In this document: positions 1-5,193 of the stretch, one piece after another
Numbering within the stretch: the first letter of the stretch is position 1
Layout: the number at the start of each line of letters is the position of its first letter
From: Verrucomicrobiota bacterium
Lineage (GTDB): Bacteria > Verrucomicrobiota > Kiritimatiellia > CAIQIC01 > Lenti-01
Assembly: GCA_003451935.1 (NCBI GenBank)
Contig: DMJA01000161.1
Span: 1-5,193, forward strand
Reading direction: 5' to 3'
Length of the DNA stretch: 5,193 nucleotides
Translations under genes and position numbers: made by a program
The notes under the pieces: generated by a model
The model's input: only the letters and a program-made list of their open reading frames with translations
Databases searched by the model: none
Told to the model about the DNA's origin: nothing

Positions 1-2021
1 AGGTCGTTGACGGGCTTGCGCAGGCCCTGGATGACGGGGCCGATGGCGACCGCGCCGGCGGAACGCTGCACGGCCTTGTAGGTGTTGTTCCCGGTGTTGA
101 GGTCGGGGAAGATGAAGACGGTGGCGCGTCCGGCGACCTTGGACCCGGGCATCTTGGTGCGGGCGACGCCCGCGTCGATGGCGGCGTCGTATTGGATGGG
201 GCCTTCGATGGGCAGGTCGGGGGCCATCTTCTGGGCCAGCTCGGTGGCTTCGCGCACGCGCTCGACATCCGCTCCGCCGCCCGAGGTCCCGGTGGAATAG
301 GACAGCATGGCGACGCGCGGCTCCACGCCGAAGGTCTGCGCGGTGTGGGCGGAGGTCACGGCGATCTCGGCCAGCTGCTGGGCGGTGGGATTGGGGTTGA
401 TGGCGCAGTCGCCGTAGACCAGCACGCGGTCCTTCAGGCACATCAGGAAGACGGAGGAGACGATGGAGAATCCGGGCTTGGTGCGGATGAATTGCAGCGC
501 GGGGCGGACGGTGTGGGCGGTCGTGTTGATGGAGCCGGAGACCATGCCGTCGGCGAGGCCCTTGTACACCATCATGGTGCCGAAATAGGAGGAATCCGCC
601 ATGATGGTTTCGGCCAGGTCGGGGGTCATGCCCTTGGCCTTGCGCAGCTCGTGGTAGGTGCTGACGAAATCGCGGAAATGCGGGGACTGCAGGGGCTGGA
701 CGATTTCGACGCCGGGCAGGGTGAGGCCGAGGTGCGAGATCTTGTTGCGGATCTTCTGCTCGTTGCCCAGCAGGACGACGTCGGCGATGCCGCGCAGCAG
801 CACCTGCTCGGTGGCGTAGAGGATGCGGTCCTCCTCGCCCTCGGGAAGGACGATGCGCTGGCGGGGCGATTGGGCGCGCTGGATGAGGCCGAACTCGAAC
901 CGCTTGGGCGTGACCACGCCGGTCTTCGCCGCCTTCAGCAGGTCCACGAGCTGGCGGGTATCCACCCGCGACTCGAACAGGGCGAGGGCGGTGGTGATCT
1001 TGCGCGTGGCGCCCGGATAGATGCGCGAATGCAGGCGCGAGACGGTGGTGACGGCCTCGTAGGTGTTGCCCGGCACGGAGAGGACGGGCACCATGTTCTT
1101 GACCTCCTTGAGCAGCGTGGAGACCGCGCCCGAGGGCTTGAACCCGTTGGTCAGGACGATGCCGGCGATGTTGACGGGCTTGGCGGAGTTGAGCTTGAGC
1201 ATCACGCCCAGCAGGTTTCCGAACCGGTCGCCCGAAATGAACAGCAACGCGCCGTCGCGGAGCTGGGACAGGAAGATTTCCGGCGAGGAGTCCGCCACGC
1301 TGAACGAGGTGGCCTGCAGGGAATCGAGCAGGTCGGAGCGGTAGAAGGTCTCGGCGCGGAGCGCCTGGGCGATTTCGCTCATCATGGGCGCGGCCAGGAG
1401 CGGATCCTCGGGAATCGCGAAGACGGGCAGGTCGGCATGCTGCGAGGCTTTCAGAAAGGCGGGCAGCTCGTCGATGCGGCCGGCCGGGAAGCGGTTGAGG
1501 ATGGCGGCGAGCACCTTGCAGTCGCCCTCCTGGAAGCTTTGCACGGCGAAATCCAGACTGGTTGTCTGGCCATCGGAGCCGACCTTGTGGCCGTCCACGA
1601 CCAGCAGCACCGGCGCATCGATGTTCCGCGCGATTTCGGAATTGATGTTGAATTCGAACGCGGAGGTTTCGCCTTCGAAGTCGGAGCCTTCGCAGACGAC
1701 GAAGTCGAAGCGGGCGGCGACGGCGTTGTATTTCGCCAGGATGCCGTCGAGCAGGGCGGAGGTCTTGCCGGCGCGGATCAGCTCGGCCGCCTCGCGGCTG
1801 GTGTAGGCGAAAGCCTGTTCGTAGGGCAGGTCGAGGCGGAAGTGGCTGGTGATGAGCGCGATGTCGTTGTCCCGCTCGGGGCTGCCGCGTTCGGCGGAGA
1901 TGATCGGGCGGAAGAAGCCGACATGGCCGACCTTCTTGACCATCATTTCCATCACGCCGAGGGCGATGGCGGATTTTCCACTGCTGGATTCCGTCGTGGC
2001 GATATAGACATTGCGGGACAT
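1..2021 (-). CDS. pta: Phosphate acetyltransferase, long three-domain form (C-terminus cut by window edge)
   Basis: The enzyme interconverts acetyl-CoA plus phosphate with acetyl phosphate plus CoA in the cytoplasm, normally paired with acetate kinase. I translated the minus strand by hand: 673 codons are open from ATG to the window edge. Residues 1-215 form the BioD-like P-loop domain, with TESSSGKS at 10-17, FVVCEGSDFEGE at 107-118 and ILNR at 174-177. Residues about 225-345 are the DRTGG domain (ISGDRFGN at 262-269, IAGIVLTNG at 285-293). From about 372 comes the PTA_PTB catalytic domain: RIVLPEGEEDR at 389-399, YFGTMMVYKGLADGMVSGS at 479-497, YGDCAINPNPT at 536-546, MLSYSTGTSGGG at 572-583, FPDLNTGNNTYK at 638-649 and IGPVIQGLRKPVND at 660-673. 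Family length is about 700, so some 20-40 residues are missing. These include the expected LSRG..D segment that carries the catalytic Ser/Arg/Asp known from Methanosarcina Pta. The ATG is chosen for its position before the P-loop and a good SD. No acetate kinase gene is visible; its usual neighbour could lie to the left. Confidence 0.97.
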   Translation of the reverse strand, partial: MSRNVYIATTESSSGKSAIALGVMEMMVKKVGHVGFFRPIISAERGSPERDNDIALITSHFRLDLPYEQAFAYTSREAAELIRAGKTSALLDGILAKYNAVAARFDFVVCEGSDFEGETSAFEFNINSEIARNIDAPVLLVVDGHKVGSDGQTTSLDFAVQSFQEGDCKVLAAILNRFPAGRIDELPAFLKASQHADLPVFAIPEDPLLAAPMMSEIAQALRAETFYRSDLLDSLQATSFSVADSSPEIFLSQLRDGALLFISGDRFGNLLGVMLKLNSAKPVNIAGIVLTNGFKPSGAVSTLLKEVKNMVPVLSVPGNTYEAVTTVSRLHSRIYPGATRKITTALALFESRVDTRQLVDLLKAAKTGVVTPKRFEFGLIQRAQSPRQRIVLPEGEEDRILYATEQVLLRGIADVVLLGNEQKIRNKISHLGLTLPGVEIVQPLQSPHFRDFVSTYHELRKAKGMTPDLAETIMADSSYFGTMMVYKGLADGMVSGSINTTAHTVRPALQFIRTKPGFSIVSSVFLMCLKDRVLVYGDCAINPNPTAQQLAEIAVTSAHTAQTFGVEPRVAMLSYSTGTSGGGADVERVREATELAQKMAPDLPIEGPIQYDAAIDAGVARTKMPGSKVAGRATVFIFPDLNTGNNTYKAVQRSAGAVAIGPVIQGLRKPVND

Positions 2022-2028
2022 CGGACAA

Positions 2029-2035
2029 CCTTTCC
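2029..2035 (-). promoter_or_regulatory. Ribosome-binding site of pta
   Basis: On the minus strand GGAAAGG stands 7 nt before the ATG at 2021-2019. This fixes the pta start. The site lies inside one arm of the 12-bp inverted repeat, so a factor or RNA structure involving that repeat would also touch translation initiation. Confidence 0.7.
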
Positions 2036-2043
2036 AACAAAAG

Positions 2044-2059
2044 CAGCCAGACGTGGCTG
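2044..2059 (-). other. Small hairpin in the pta 5' leader
   Basis: CAGCCA and TGGCTG form a perfect 6-bp stem around a 4-nt loop. On the pta strand it is followed by CTTTTG and then the SD. A short GC-rich stem with a four-U run looks like a weak attenuator, or a structure protecting the mRNA 5' end. The U run is short, so it is not called a terminator. Confidence 0.35.
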
Positions 2060-2074
2060 GACCTAATTGGGCGC

Positions 2075-2103
2075 ATCCTAGCGATTCGGCGACCCCAACG
2101 CAA
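2075..2103 (-). promoter_or_regulatory. Candidate pta promoter
   Basis: On the minus strand TTGCGT (2103-2098) and TAGGAT (2080-2075) are separated by 17 bp. They match 3/6 and 4/6 positions of the sigma-70 boxes. Transcription would start near 2068, giving a leader of about 45 nt that contains the hairpin and the SD. The boxes are modest, so this is a candidate only. Confidence 0.35.
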
Positions 2104-2150
2104 GAAAACCGGTGCGCACGGCACAGGGGAAGGGGTGCGTTTTTCATTTG

Positions 2151-2179
2151 TTGGAAAGCGTGGCGGGCGGATATATAGT
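2151..2179 (+). promoter_or_regulatory. Candidate promoter of the TPR membrane-protein gene
   Basis: TTGGAA (2151-2156) and TATAGT (2174-2179) lie 17 bp apart, matching the sigma-70 boxes at 4/6 and 5/6 positions. TATATAG stands out in a GC-rich background. The predicted transcription start falls about 7 nt past the -10 box, at or next to the ATG at 2186, so the mRNA could be leaderless. Confidence 0.5.
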
Positions 2180-2185
2180 GGCGCG

Positions 2186-3625
2186 ATGAAACCGGATGCC
2201 CATTCCATGCCCGAAGGCCCGAAAGGACGGCCCGGGCCGGATTCCCTGTCCGCGAAAGCGCGGGGGGGCGTGGCGGCGGCCTTGGCGTCGCTGCCGACGG
2301 GCGCAGCCGTGGCGGGGGATGGGCTGCCGCTGGCCGTCGCGGCGTGGCGCCTGGCGGATTCCGAAGTGGCCGCGCGCCTGCTGGAGGAATGGCTGGCCAC
2401 GGCGGATGCGGAGGGAAATTTGTCGCCGCCGTGCCCCGTGGCGTGCCAGTTCGCCGAGTGGGTGGCGGAGGCTCTGCCGGATCCGGAGCCGTTCGTGGCG
2501 CGGATCCTGCCGGCCCTGGCCCGCGTGTTGGCGCGCGCCTTCGACCGCTACGATGTGCGCGGAACAGGCCTGCCTCTTTGGCCGTCCGCCGCCGAGTCGC
2601 TGTTCCCCGCGGAATTCGCGCCGGGGCGCTTCACCGTGGATTTGGCGGTTTTGCTGTCGAACGAGGCGTCCGCCTTCGGCCGCCTGGCGGATGGGCGTCC
2701 GGAATTCGTTTCAGCGCTCGATCTGGCGGAGGGCGAGCGGAGCGAACTGGACGACTGGCTGCAGGAAAACTTCTGGGATGAAGAAGCCTCCGCCTTCTGC
2801 CGGCTCGACGAGGGCGCGGAAAGCGTGCCGGATCTTTCTCCCTGCGGCTTCTTCCCGCTGGCGTGGGAGGCGCGGACGGAGGCGATGGCCGAGGGGCTGC
2901 GGGCCCGCGCCTCGGAGCTGGAGCCGGCCGGCTGGCCCGCGCGCGCCTGGGCGCTGTTCTTCGCCTTGCTGCTGCGCACGCCCCACCACAGCGTGATCGC
3001 CCGGATGCGGCGGAAGGGCCTGCCCGCGGGCGCCTCGCCGCTGGAAGAAGCGGCTTGGGCGGTGCTCGCGGCGGGTGCCGATGCCGCGCGGTCGTTGATG
3101 GTGGGCGACCTCCCCCCGGCGGCGCGCTGGCTGGATGCCCACGGGCGGGGAATTGCGCGCGGCCTGTTGTGGGGGGGCGCGGCGTTGCTGCTTGCTTTGC
3201 TGGGGTGGGGATTCTTCCGCCGGGAAAGCCGGGGCGCGGGCGATGGCGCGGAGATCGAGCGCCGCGCGCGGCTGGCGTGCGCGGACGGGGACCATGCCCG
3301 CGCGGCGGCGCTCTACCACCAGGCCGCCCGCCGCGGCGATGTCCCCTATTTCCGCTATCGTCAGGCCGGCGAATGGATGCATCTGGAGCAGTACGCCGAG
3401 GCCGAGGCGGCCTATCGCGAAGGACTGCGCCTCGATCCGGATGCCCCCAACGCGCGCCTGAACCTGGCGCTGGCAATCGTGAAGCAGGGGCGGCGCGAGG
3501 AGGCGCTGGAGCTCTATCGCGCCTTCGCGGCGGCACCGGATGCGGCGTCGCATCCGGAACTGGCCGCCCGCGCGCAACTGGCCGCGGAACTGATTGGGCG
3601 GCAGCACGCGCTCGACCGCCCGTGA
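2186..3625 (+). CDS. Uncharacterised membrane protein: six-hairpin-glycosidase-like region, one TM helix, C-terminal TPRs
   Basis: Function is unknown. The 479-residue product has three parts. Residues about 30-300 are helix-rich and resemble (alpha/alpha)6 glycosidases of the GH37/GH63/MGH1-like type. GNLSPPCPVACQ (77-88), GLPLWPSAAESLFP (128-141), VDLAVLLSNEASAFGRLA (151-168), the Trp-containing stretch ending FWDEEASAF (196-204) and GFFPLAW (221-227) fall in the order expected there. I do not see the GWDxSPR-type general-acid motif, so the region may be non-catalytic. Residues 326-344 form one hydrophobic helix, flanked by arginines on both sides (321, 325; 345, 346, 349), so topology is ambiguous; there is no N-terminal signal peptide. 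Residues about 354-450 carry three TPR-like units (EAEAAYREGLRLDPDAPNA is typical), implying protein binding. The ATG is favoured because the candidate promoter sits just before it; an in-frame ATG at 2207 is a second option, and neither has a clear SD. The glycosidase resemblance is by eye and is the weaker part of the call. Confidence 0.85.
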   Translation: MKPDAHSMPEGPKGRPGPDSLSAKARGGVAAALASLPTGAAVAGDGLPLAVAAWRLADSEVAARLLEEWLATADAEGNLSPPCPVACQFAEWVAEALPDPEPFVARILPALARVLARAFDRYDVRGTGLPLWPSAAESLFPAEFAPGRFTVDLAVLLSNEASAFGRLADGRPEFVSALDLAEGERSELDDWLQENFWDEEASAFCRLDEGAESVPDLSPCGFFPLAWEARTEAMAEGLRARASELEPAGWPARAWALFFALLLRTPHHSVIARMRRKGLPAGASPLEEAAWAVLAAGADAARSLMVGDLPPAARWLDAHGRGIARGLLWGGAALLLALLGWGFFRRESRGAGDGAEIERRARLACADGDHARAAALYHQAARRGDVPYFRYRQAGEWMHLEQYAEAEAAYREGLRLDPDAPNARLNLALAIVKQGRREEALELYRAFAAAPDAASHPELAARAQLAAELIGRQHALDRP

Positions 3626-3634
3626 GGTGGGCGG
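3616..3634 (+). other. Hairpin spanning the stop codon of the TPR protein gene
   Basis: CCGCCC (3616-3621) and GGGCGG (3629-3634) form a 6-bp all-GC stem. The TGA stop lies in the 7-nt loop. No T tract follows, so it is at best a weak terminator. It ends 3 bp before the -35 box of the next promoter and could separate the two transcription units. Confidence 0.35.
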
Positions 3635-3637
3635 GCG

Positions 3638-3666
3638 TTGACAGGGGGACGGCGGGGTGGAATAGT
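3638..3666 (+). promoter_or_regulatory. Promoter of the HMA-like gene and pepA
   Basis: A perfect TTGACA at 3638-3643 is followed after 17 bp by AATAGT (3661-3666, 4/6 match). Transcription would begin near 3673, giving a leader of about 20 nt with the SD in it. The ATAGT core of the -10 box is shared with the candidate promoter at 2174-2179. Confidence 0.55.
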
Positions 3667-3679
3667 TCGCGGAGTATTT

Positions 3680-3685
3680 GGGAGG
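3680..3685 (+). promoter_or_regulatory. Ribosome-binding site of the HMA-like gene
   Basis: GGGAGG lies 7 nt before the ATG at 3693. It decides the start: the in-frame TTG at 3678 overlaps this SD and has no SD of its own. Confidence 0.75.
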
Positions 3686-3692
3686 CGCAGGT

Positions 3693-4049
3693 ATGAACAA
3701 GAACATGGCTTTTGGATTCGGGCTTGCGGCGCTGGTGGCGCTGGGCGCGGGGTGCTTCCGCAACACGGTTTCGGAAATCGAATTGGAGATCCCCGCAATG
3801 AAGACCGATGCCTGCGCCCAGGCGGTGCGGGGCGGGCTGGAGCGGTTGGGAATCAGCAAGGAGGGGGCGGTTTTCGAGGTCCGCTTCGACGTGGAGGCGG
3901 GCAAGGCGTGGGTGACCTATGACAACGTGCGGCTGGGGCGGCGGAACATCGAGGTGGCGGTGCGCCATGCGGGCTTCGCCGTGAACGACCTGCCCGCCGA
4001 CGAAGAGGTGCGCGCGAAGCTGCCGGCGGAGTGCCGCGGCAATGAGTAA
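3693..4049 (+). CDS. Small HMA-like (heavy-metal-associated fold) protein, probable exported lipoprotein
   Basis: The product is 118 residues. The N-terminus has Lys3, then a hydrophobic stretch (5-20) ending in LGAGC with Cys21. This looks like a lipoprotein signal, but Gly at -3 is not the usual Leu/Val/Ile, so cleavage by signal peptidase II is uncertain. Residues about 28-100 fit the beta-alpha-beta-beta-alpha-beta HMA fold: a strand at 28-33, MKTDACAQAV at 36-45, VFEVRFDVEAGKAWVTYDN at 60-78, NIEVAVRHAGFAVND at 85-99. HMA proteins bind Cu or related metals through MxCxxC. Here the first Cys position is Thr38 and only Cys41 remains; Cys114, in LPAEC at the C-terminus, is the only other cysteine of the mature domain. 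I recall similar proteins in Verrucomicrobia-like genomes, but cannot check. The gene has its own promoter and SD, and its last 8 bp overlap pepA, so the two are probably co-transcribed. A metal or redox role is inference. Confidence 0.85.
   Translation: MNKNMAFGFGLAALVALGAGCFRNTVSEIELEIPAMKTDACAQAVRGGLERLGISKEGAVFEVRFDVEAGKAWVTYDNVRLGRRNIEVAVRHAGFAVNDLPADEEVRAKLPAECRGNE
4028..4031 (+). promoter_or_regulatory. Ribosome-binding site of pepA, inside the upstream gene
   Basis: GGAG lies 10 nt before the pepA ATG at 4042, within the last codons of the HMA-like gene. The spacing is slightly long. Translational coupling through the 8-bp overlap may help initiation. Confidence 0.4.
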
Positions 4050-5193
4050 GGCGATCGAATTCCAATGGGCGGCGCGTCCGGTGCGCCCGGACGCGCGGGT
4101 GGTCCTGGTGCAGGACGGCCGGTTGCTGGCGCCGCCGTCGCTGCCGGCGGTGGACCGGCATGCGCTGGCCGCATGGATCCAGGCGACGAAGTTCAAGGGC
4201 AAGGCGGCGGCCACGGCGTGGCCGCAGGGGCTGCCCGCACCGGTGCTGCTGGTGGGCATCGGGAAGAAGAAGGATTTCCATGCGGCGCGCTGGTTGCGCG
4301 CGTGGGCGGCGGCGGGGCGCGCGCTGGAGAAGGCGGCGGTGGTGCGGCGGGCCGCGTTCGAATGGCCGGTTTCCGCGGACTTCCCGCTGGCGGCGGCGGA
4401 ACTGGCGGGGCTGGCGGCGGCGGGGCTGCTGTCGGGCGAGTATGCGTTCGAGATGTTCCGGGAAAAGAAGAAGGAGCATTCCTTCGCGTTTGAATTCGCT
4501 GGCGCGGCGTTGGGCGCCAAGGCCGTTCGCGGCGCGGTGCGCCGCGCGGAGATCGAGGGCGAAACGCTGCGCGAGGTGCGCGACCTCGCGAACCTGCCGG
4601 CGAACGCGCTGGGGCCGCTGGACCTGGCGGCGCGCGCGAAGAAGCTGGCGAAGCGCGCGGGGCTCTCGTGCCGCGTCTGGGACATGCCCGCGCTGGAGAA
4701 GGAAAAATGCGGCGCGCTGCTGGCGGTGGCGAAGGGCAGCCGCCGGCCGGGCTGCCTGATCCGGCTGGCGCACGCGGGCAAGCGCGGGTTGAAGCCGCTG
4801 GTGGTGGTGGGCAAGGCCGTGATGTTCGATTCCGGCGGCCTTTCCCTCAAGCCCGGCAAGGGCATGGAGTGGATGAAGTACGACAAGAGCGGCGGCATGG
4901 CCGCGCTGGCGTTCGCGCTGCTGGCCGCGCGCCTCAAGCTGCCGCGGCCCGTGGTCGCCTACATCCCCGCGGTCGAGAACATGCCCGGCGGCGGCGCGAC
5001 GCGCCCCGGCGACATCGTGACGGCCCGCAACGGGAAGACCATCGAAATCCTGAACACCGACGCGGAGGGCCGGCTGATTCTGGCCGATGCGCTGTCGTTC
5101 GCGGCGGACGAGAAGCCGGCGGCGATCGTGGACATCGCCACGCTGACGGGCGCGGCGGTGGTCGCGCTGGGGCACGAAGCGACGGCGGTGATC
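4042..5193 (+). CDS. pepA: Leucyl aminopeptidase, M17 family (C-terminus cut by window edge)
   Basis: This is a cytosolic two-metal aminopeptidase that removes N-terminal residues from peptides, usually as a hexamer. The frame is open for 384 codons from ATG to the edge; family length is around 480-500, so about 100 residues are missing. Residues 1-165 are the variable N-terminal domain, which is weakly conserved here and rich in Ala and Arg. The catalytic domain follows: REVRDLANLPANALGPLDLA (177-196), VVGKAVMFDSGGLSLKP (255-271), MKYDKSGG (278-285), PAVENMPGGGATRPGDI (309-325), ILNTDAEGRLILADAL (336-351) and IVDIATLTGA (362-371). By family alignment the metal ligands are Lys258, Asp263, Asp281, Asp340 and Glu342, with catalytic Lys270 and Arg344; all are present with spacing nearly identical to E. 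coli PepA. One oddity is DKSGG where the family usually has DMxGA. The start overlaps the upstream gene by 8 bp. The gene is probably in an operon with that gene. Some E. coli-type PepA proteins also bind DNA; nothing here tests that. Confidence 0.96.
   Translation, partial: MSKAIEFQWAARPVRPDARVVLVQDGRLLAPPSLPAVDRHALAAWIQATKFKGKAAATAWPQGLPAPVLLVGIGKKKDFHAARWLRAWAAAGRALEKAAVVRRAAFEWPVSADFPLAAAELAGLAAAGLLSGEYAFEMFREKKKEHSFAFEFAGAALGAKAVRGAVRRAEIEGETLREVRDLANLPANALGPLDLAARAKKLAKRAGLSCRVWDMPALEKEKCGALLAVAKGSRRPGCLIRLAHAGKRGLKPLVVVGKAVMFDSGGLSLKPGKGMEWMKYDKSGGMAALAFALLAARLKLPRPVVAYIPAVENMPGGGATRPGDIVTARNGKTIEILNTDAEGRLILADALSFAADEKPAAIVDIATLTGAAVVALGHEATAVI

Larger units (their letters stand above)
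2030..2158. repeat. Perfect 12-bp inverted repeat flanking the divergent intergenic region
   Basis: CTTTCCAACAAA at 2030-2041 is exactly complementary in reverse to TTTGTTGGAAAG at 2147-2158, with 105 bp between the arms. The left arm covers most of the pta SD and the right arm overlaps the proposed -35 box of the divergent gene. The arms are AT-richer than their surroundings. A paired operator or looping site is possible; pairing in RNA is less likely because the two divergent transcripts would not both span it. Confidence 0.6.

Noticed and set aside
192..2066. 624-codon open frame on the plus strand
   Set aside because: It is antisense to pta across its length. Its product is low-complexity (Gly, Asp, His, Gln, Val rich) with no recognisable motif, while the minus-strand frame carries every Pta signature. 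High GC at third positions explains the long shadow.
2135..2185. GTG start extending the TPR protein by 17 residues
   Set aside because: The purine-rich tract directly abuts the GTG, leaving no SD spacing. The extension would also lie upstream of and across the likely promoter, and it adds no signal peptide.
3616..3634. Intrinsic terminator after the TPR protein gene
   Set aside because: The stem is GC-only but just 6 bp, and no T tract follows, so it is recorded only as a hairpin.
3678..3692. TTG start for the HMA-like gene
   Set aside because: The GGGAGG at 3680-3685 is correctly spaced for the ATG at 3693 and would lie inside the coding sequence if TTG were used.
2631..4937. 768-codon open frame on the minus strand
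   Set aside because: It runs antisense through three plus-strand genes, with a Pro/Arg/Ala/Ser-rich product typical of the reverse of GC-rich coding DNA.
3853..5175. 440-codon open frame on the minus strand
   Set aside because: It is the antisense shadow of pepA and the HMA-like gene; the product is Arg/His/Gln/Ala-rich with no domain.

Overview
The window is GC-rich, tightly packed bacterial DNA with four protein-coding genes. Both outer genes are cut by the window edges. Two features suggest a member of the Planctomycetes-Verrucomicrobia-Chlamydiae group, possibly Verrucomicrobiota or Kiritimatiellota. One is a small heavy-metal-associated (HMA)-like lipoprotein candidate that ends in a conserved-looking LPAEC motif. 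The other is a membrane protein joining a six-hairpin-glycosidase-like region to TPRs. This placement is inference from recalled family resemblance; there is no rRNA or other phylogenetic marker here.

Layout. Positions 1-2021 (minus strand) hold a long-form phosphate acetyltransferase, pta, missing only its C-terminal tail. It has an N-terminal BioD-like P-loop domain, a DRTGG domain and the PTA_PTB catalytic domain. Positions 2022-2185 are a divergent intergenic region with a candidate promoter for each direction, a small hairpin in the pta leader, and a perfect 12-bp inverted repeat. One arm of the repeat covers the pta ribosome-binding site and the other overlaps the -35 box of the opposite gene. 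Positions 2186-3625 (plus) encode an undescribed 479-residue protein: a degenerate (alpha/alpha)6 glycosidase-like N-terminal half, one transmembrane helix and about three TPRs. Positions 3626-3692 hold a hairpin around the stop codon and a promoter with a perfect TTGACA -35 box. Positions 3693-4049 encode the 118-residue HMA-fold lipoprotein candidate, and it overlaps by 8 bp a leucyl aminopeptidase (pepA), which runs off the right edge at residue 384.

How the genes work together. pta links acetyl-CoA and acetyl phosphate in central overflow and acetate metabolism. pepA trims peptides in the cytoplasm. The overlap and the promoter upstream suggest that the HMA-like gene and pepA are co-transcribed. 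No pathway ties all four genes together; the most system-like element is the divergent pta/TPR-protein control region. I see no mobile element, CRISPR array, RNA gene or other sign of recent transfer.
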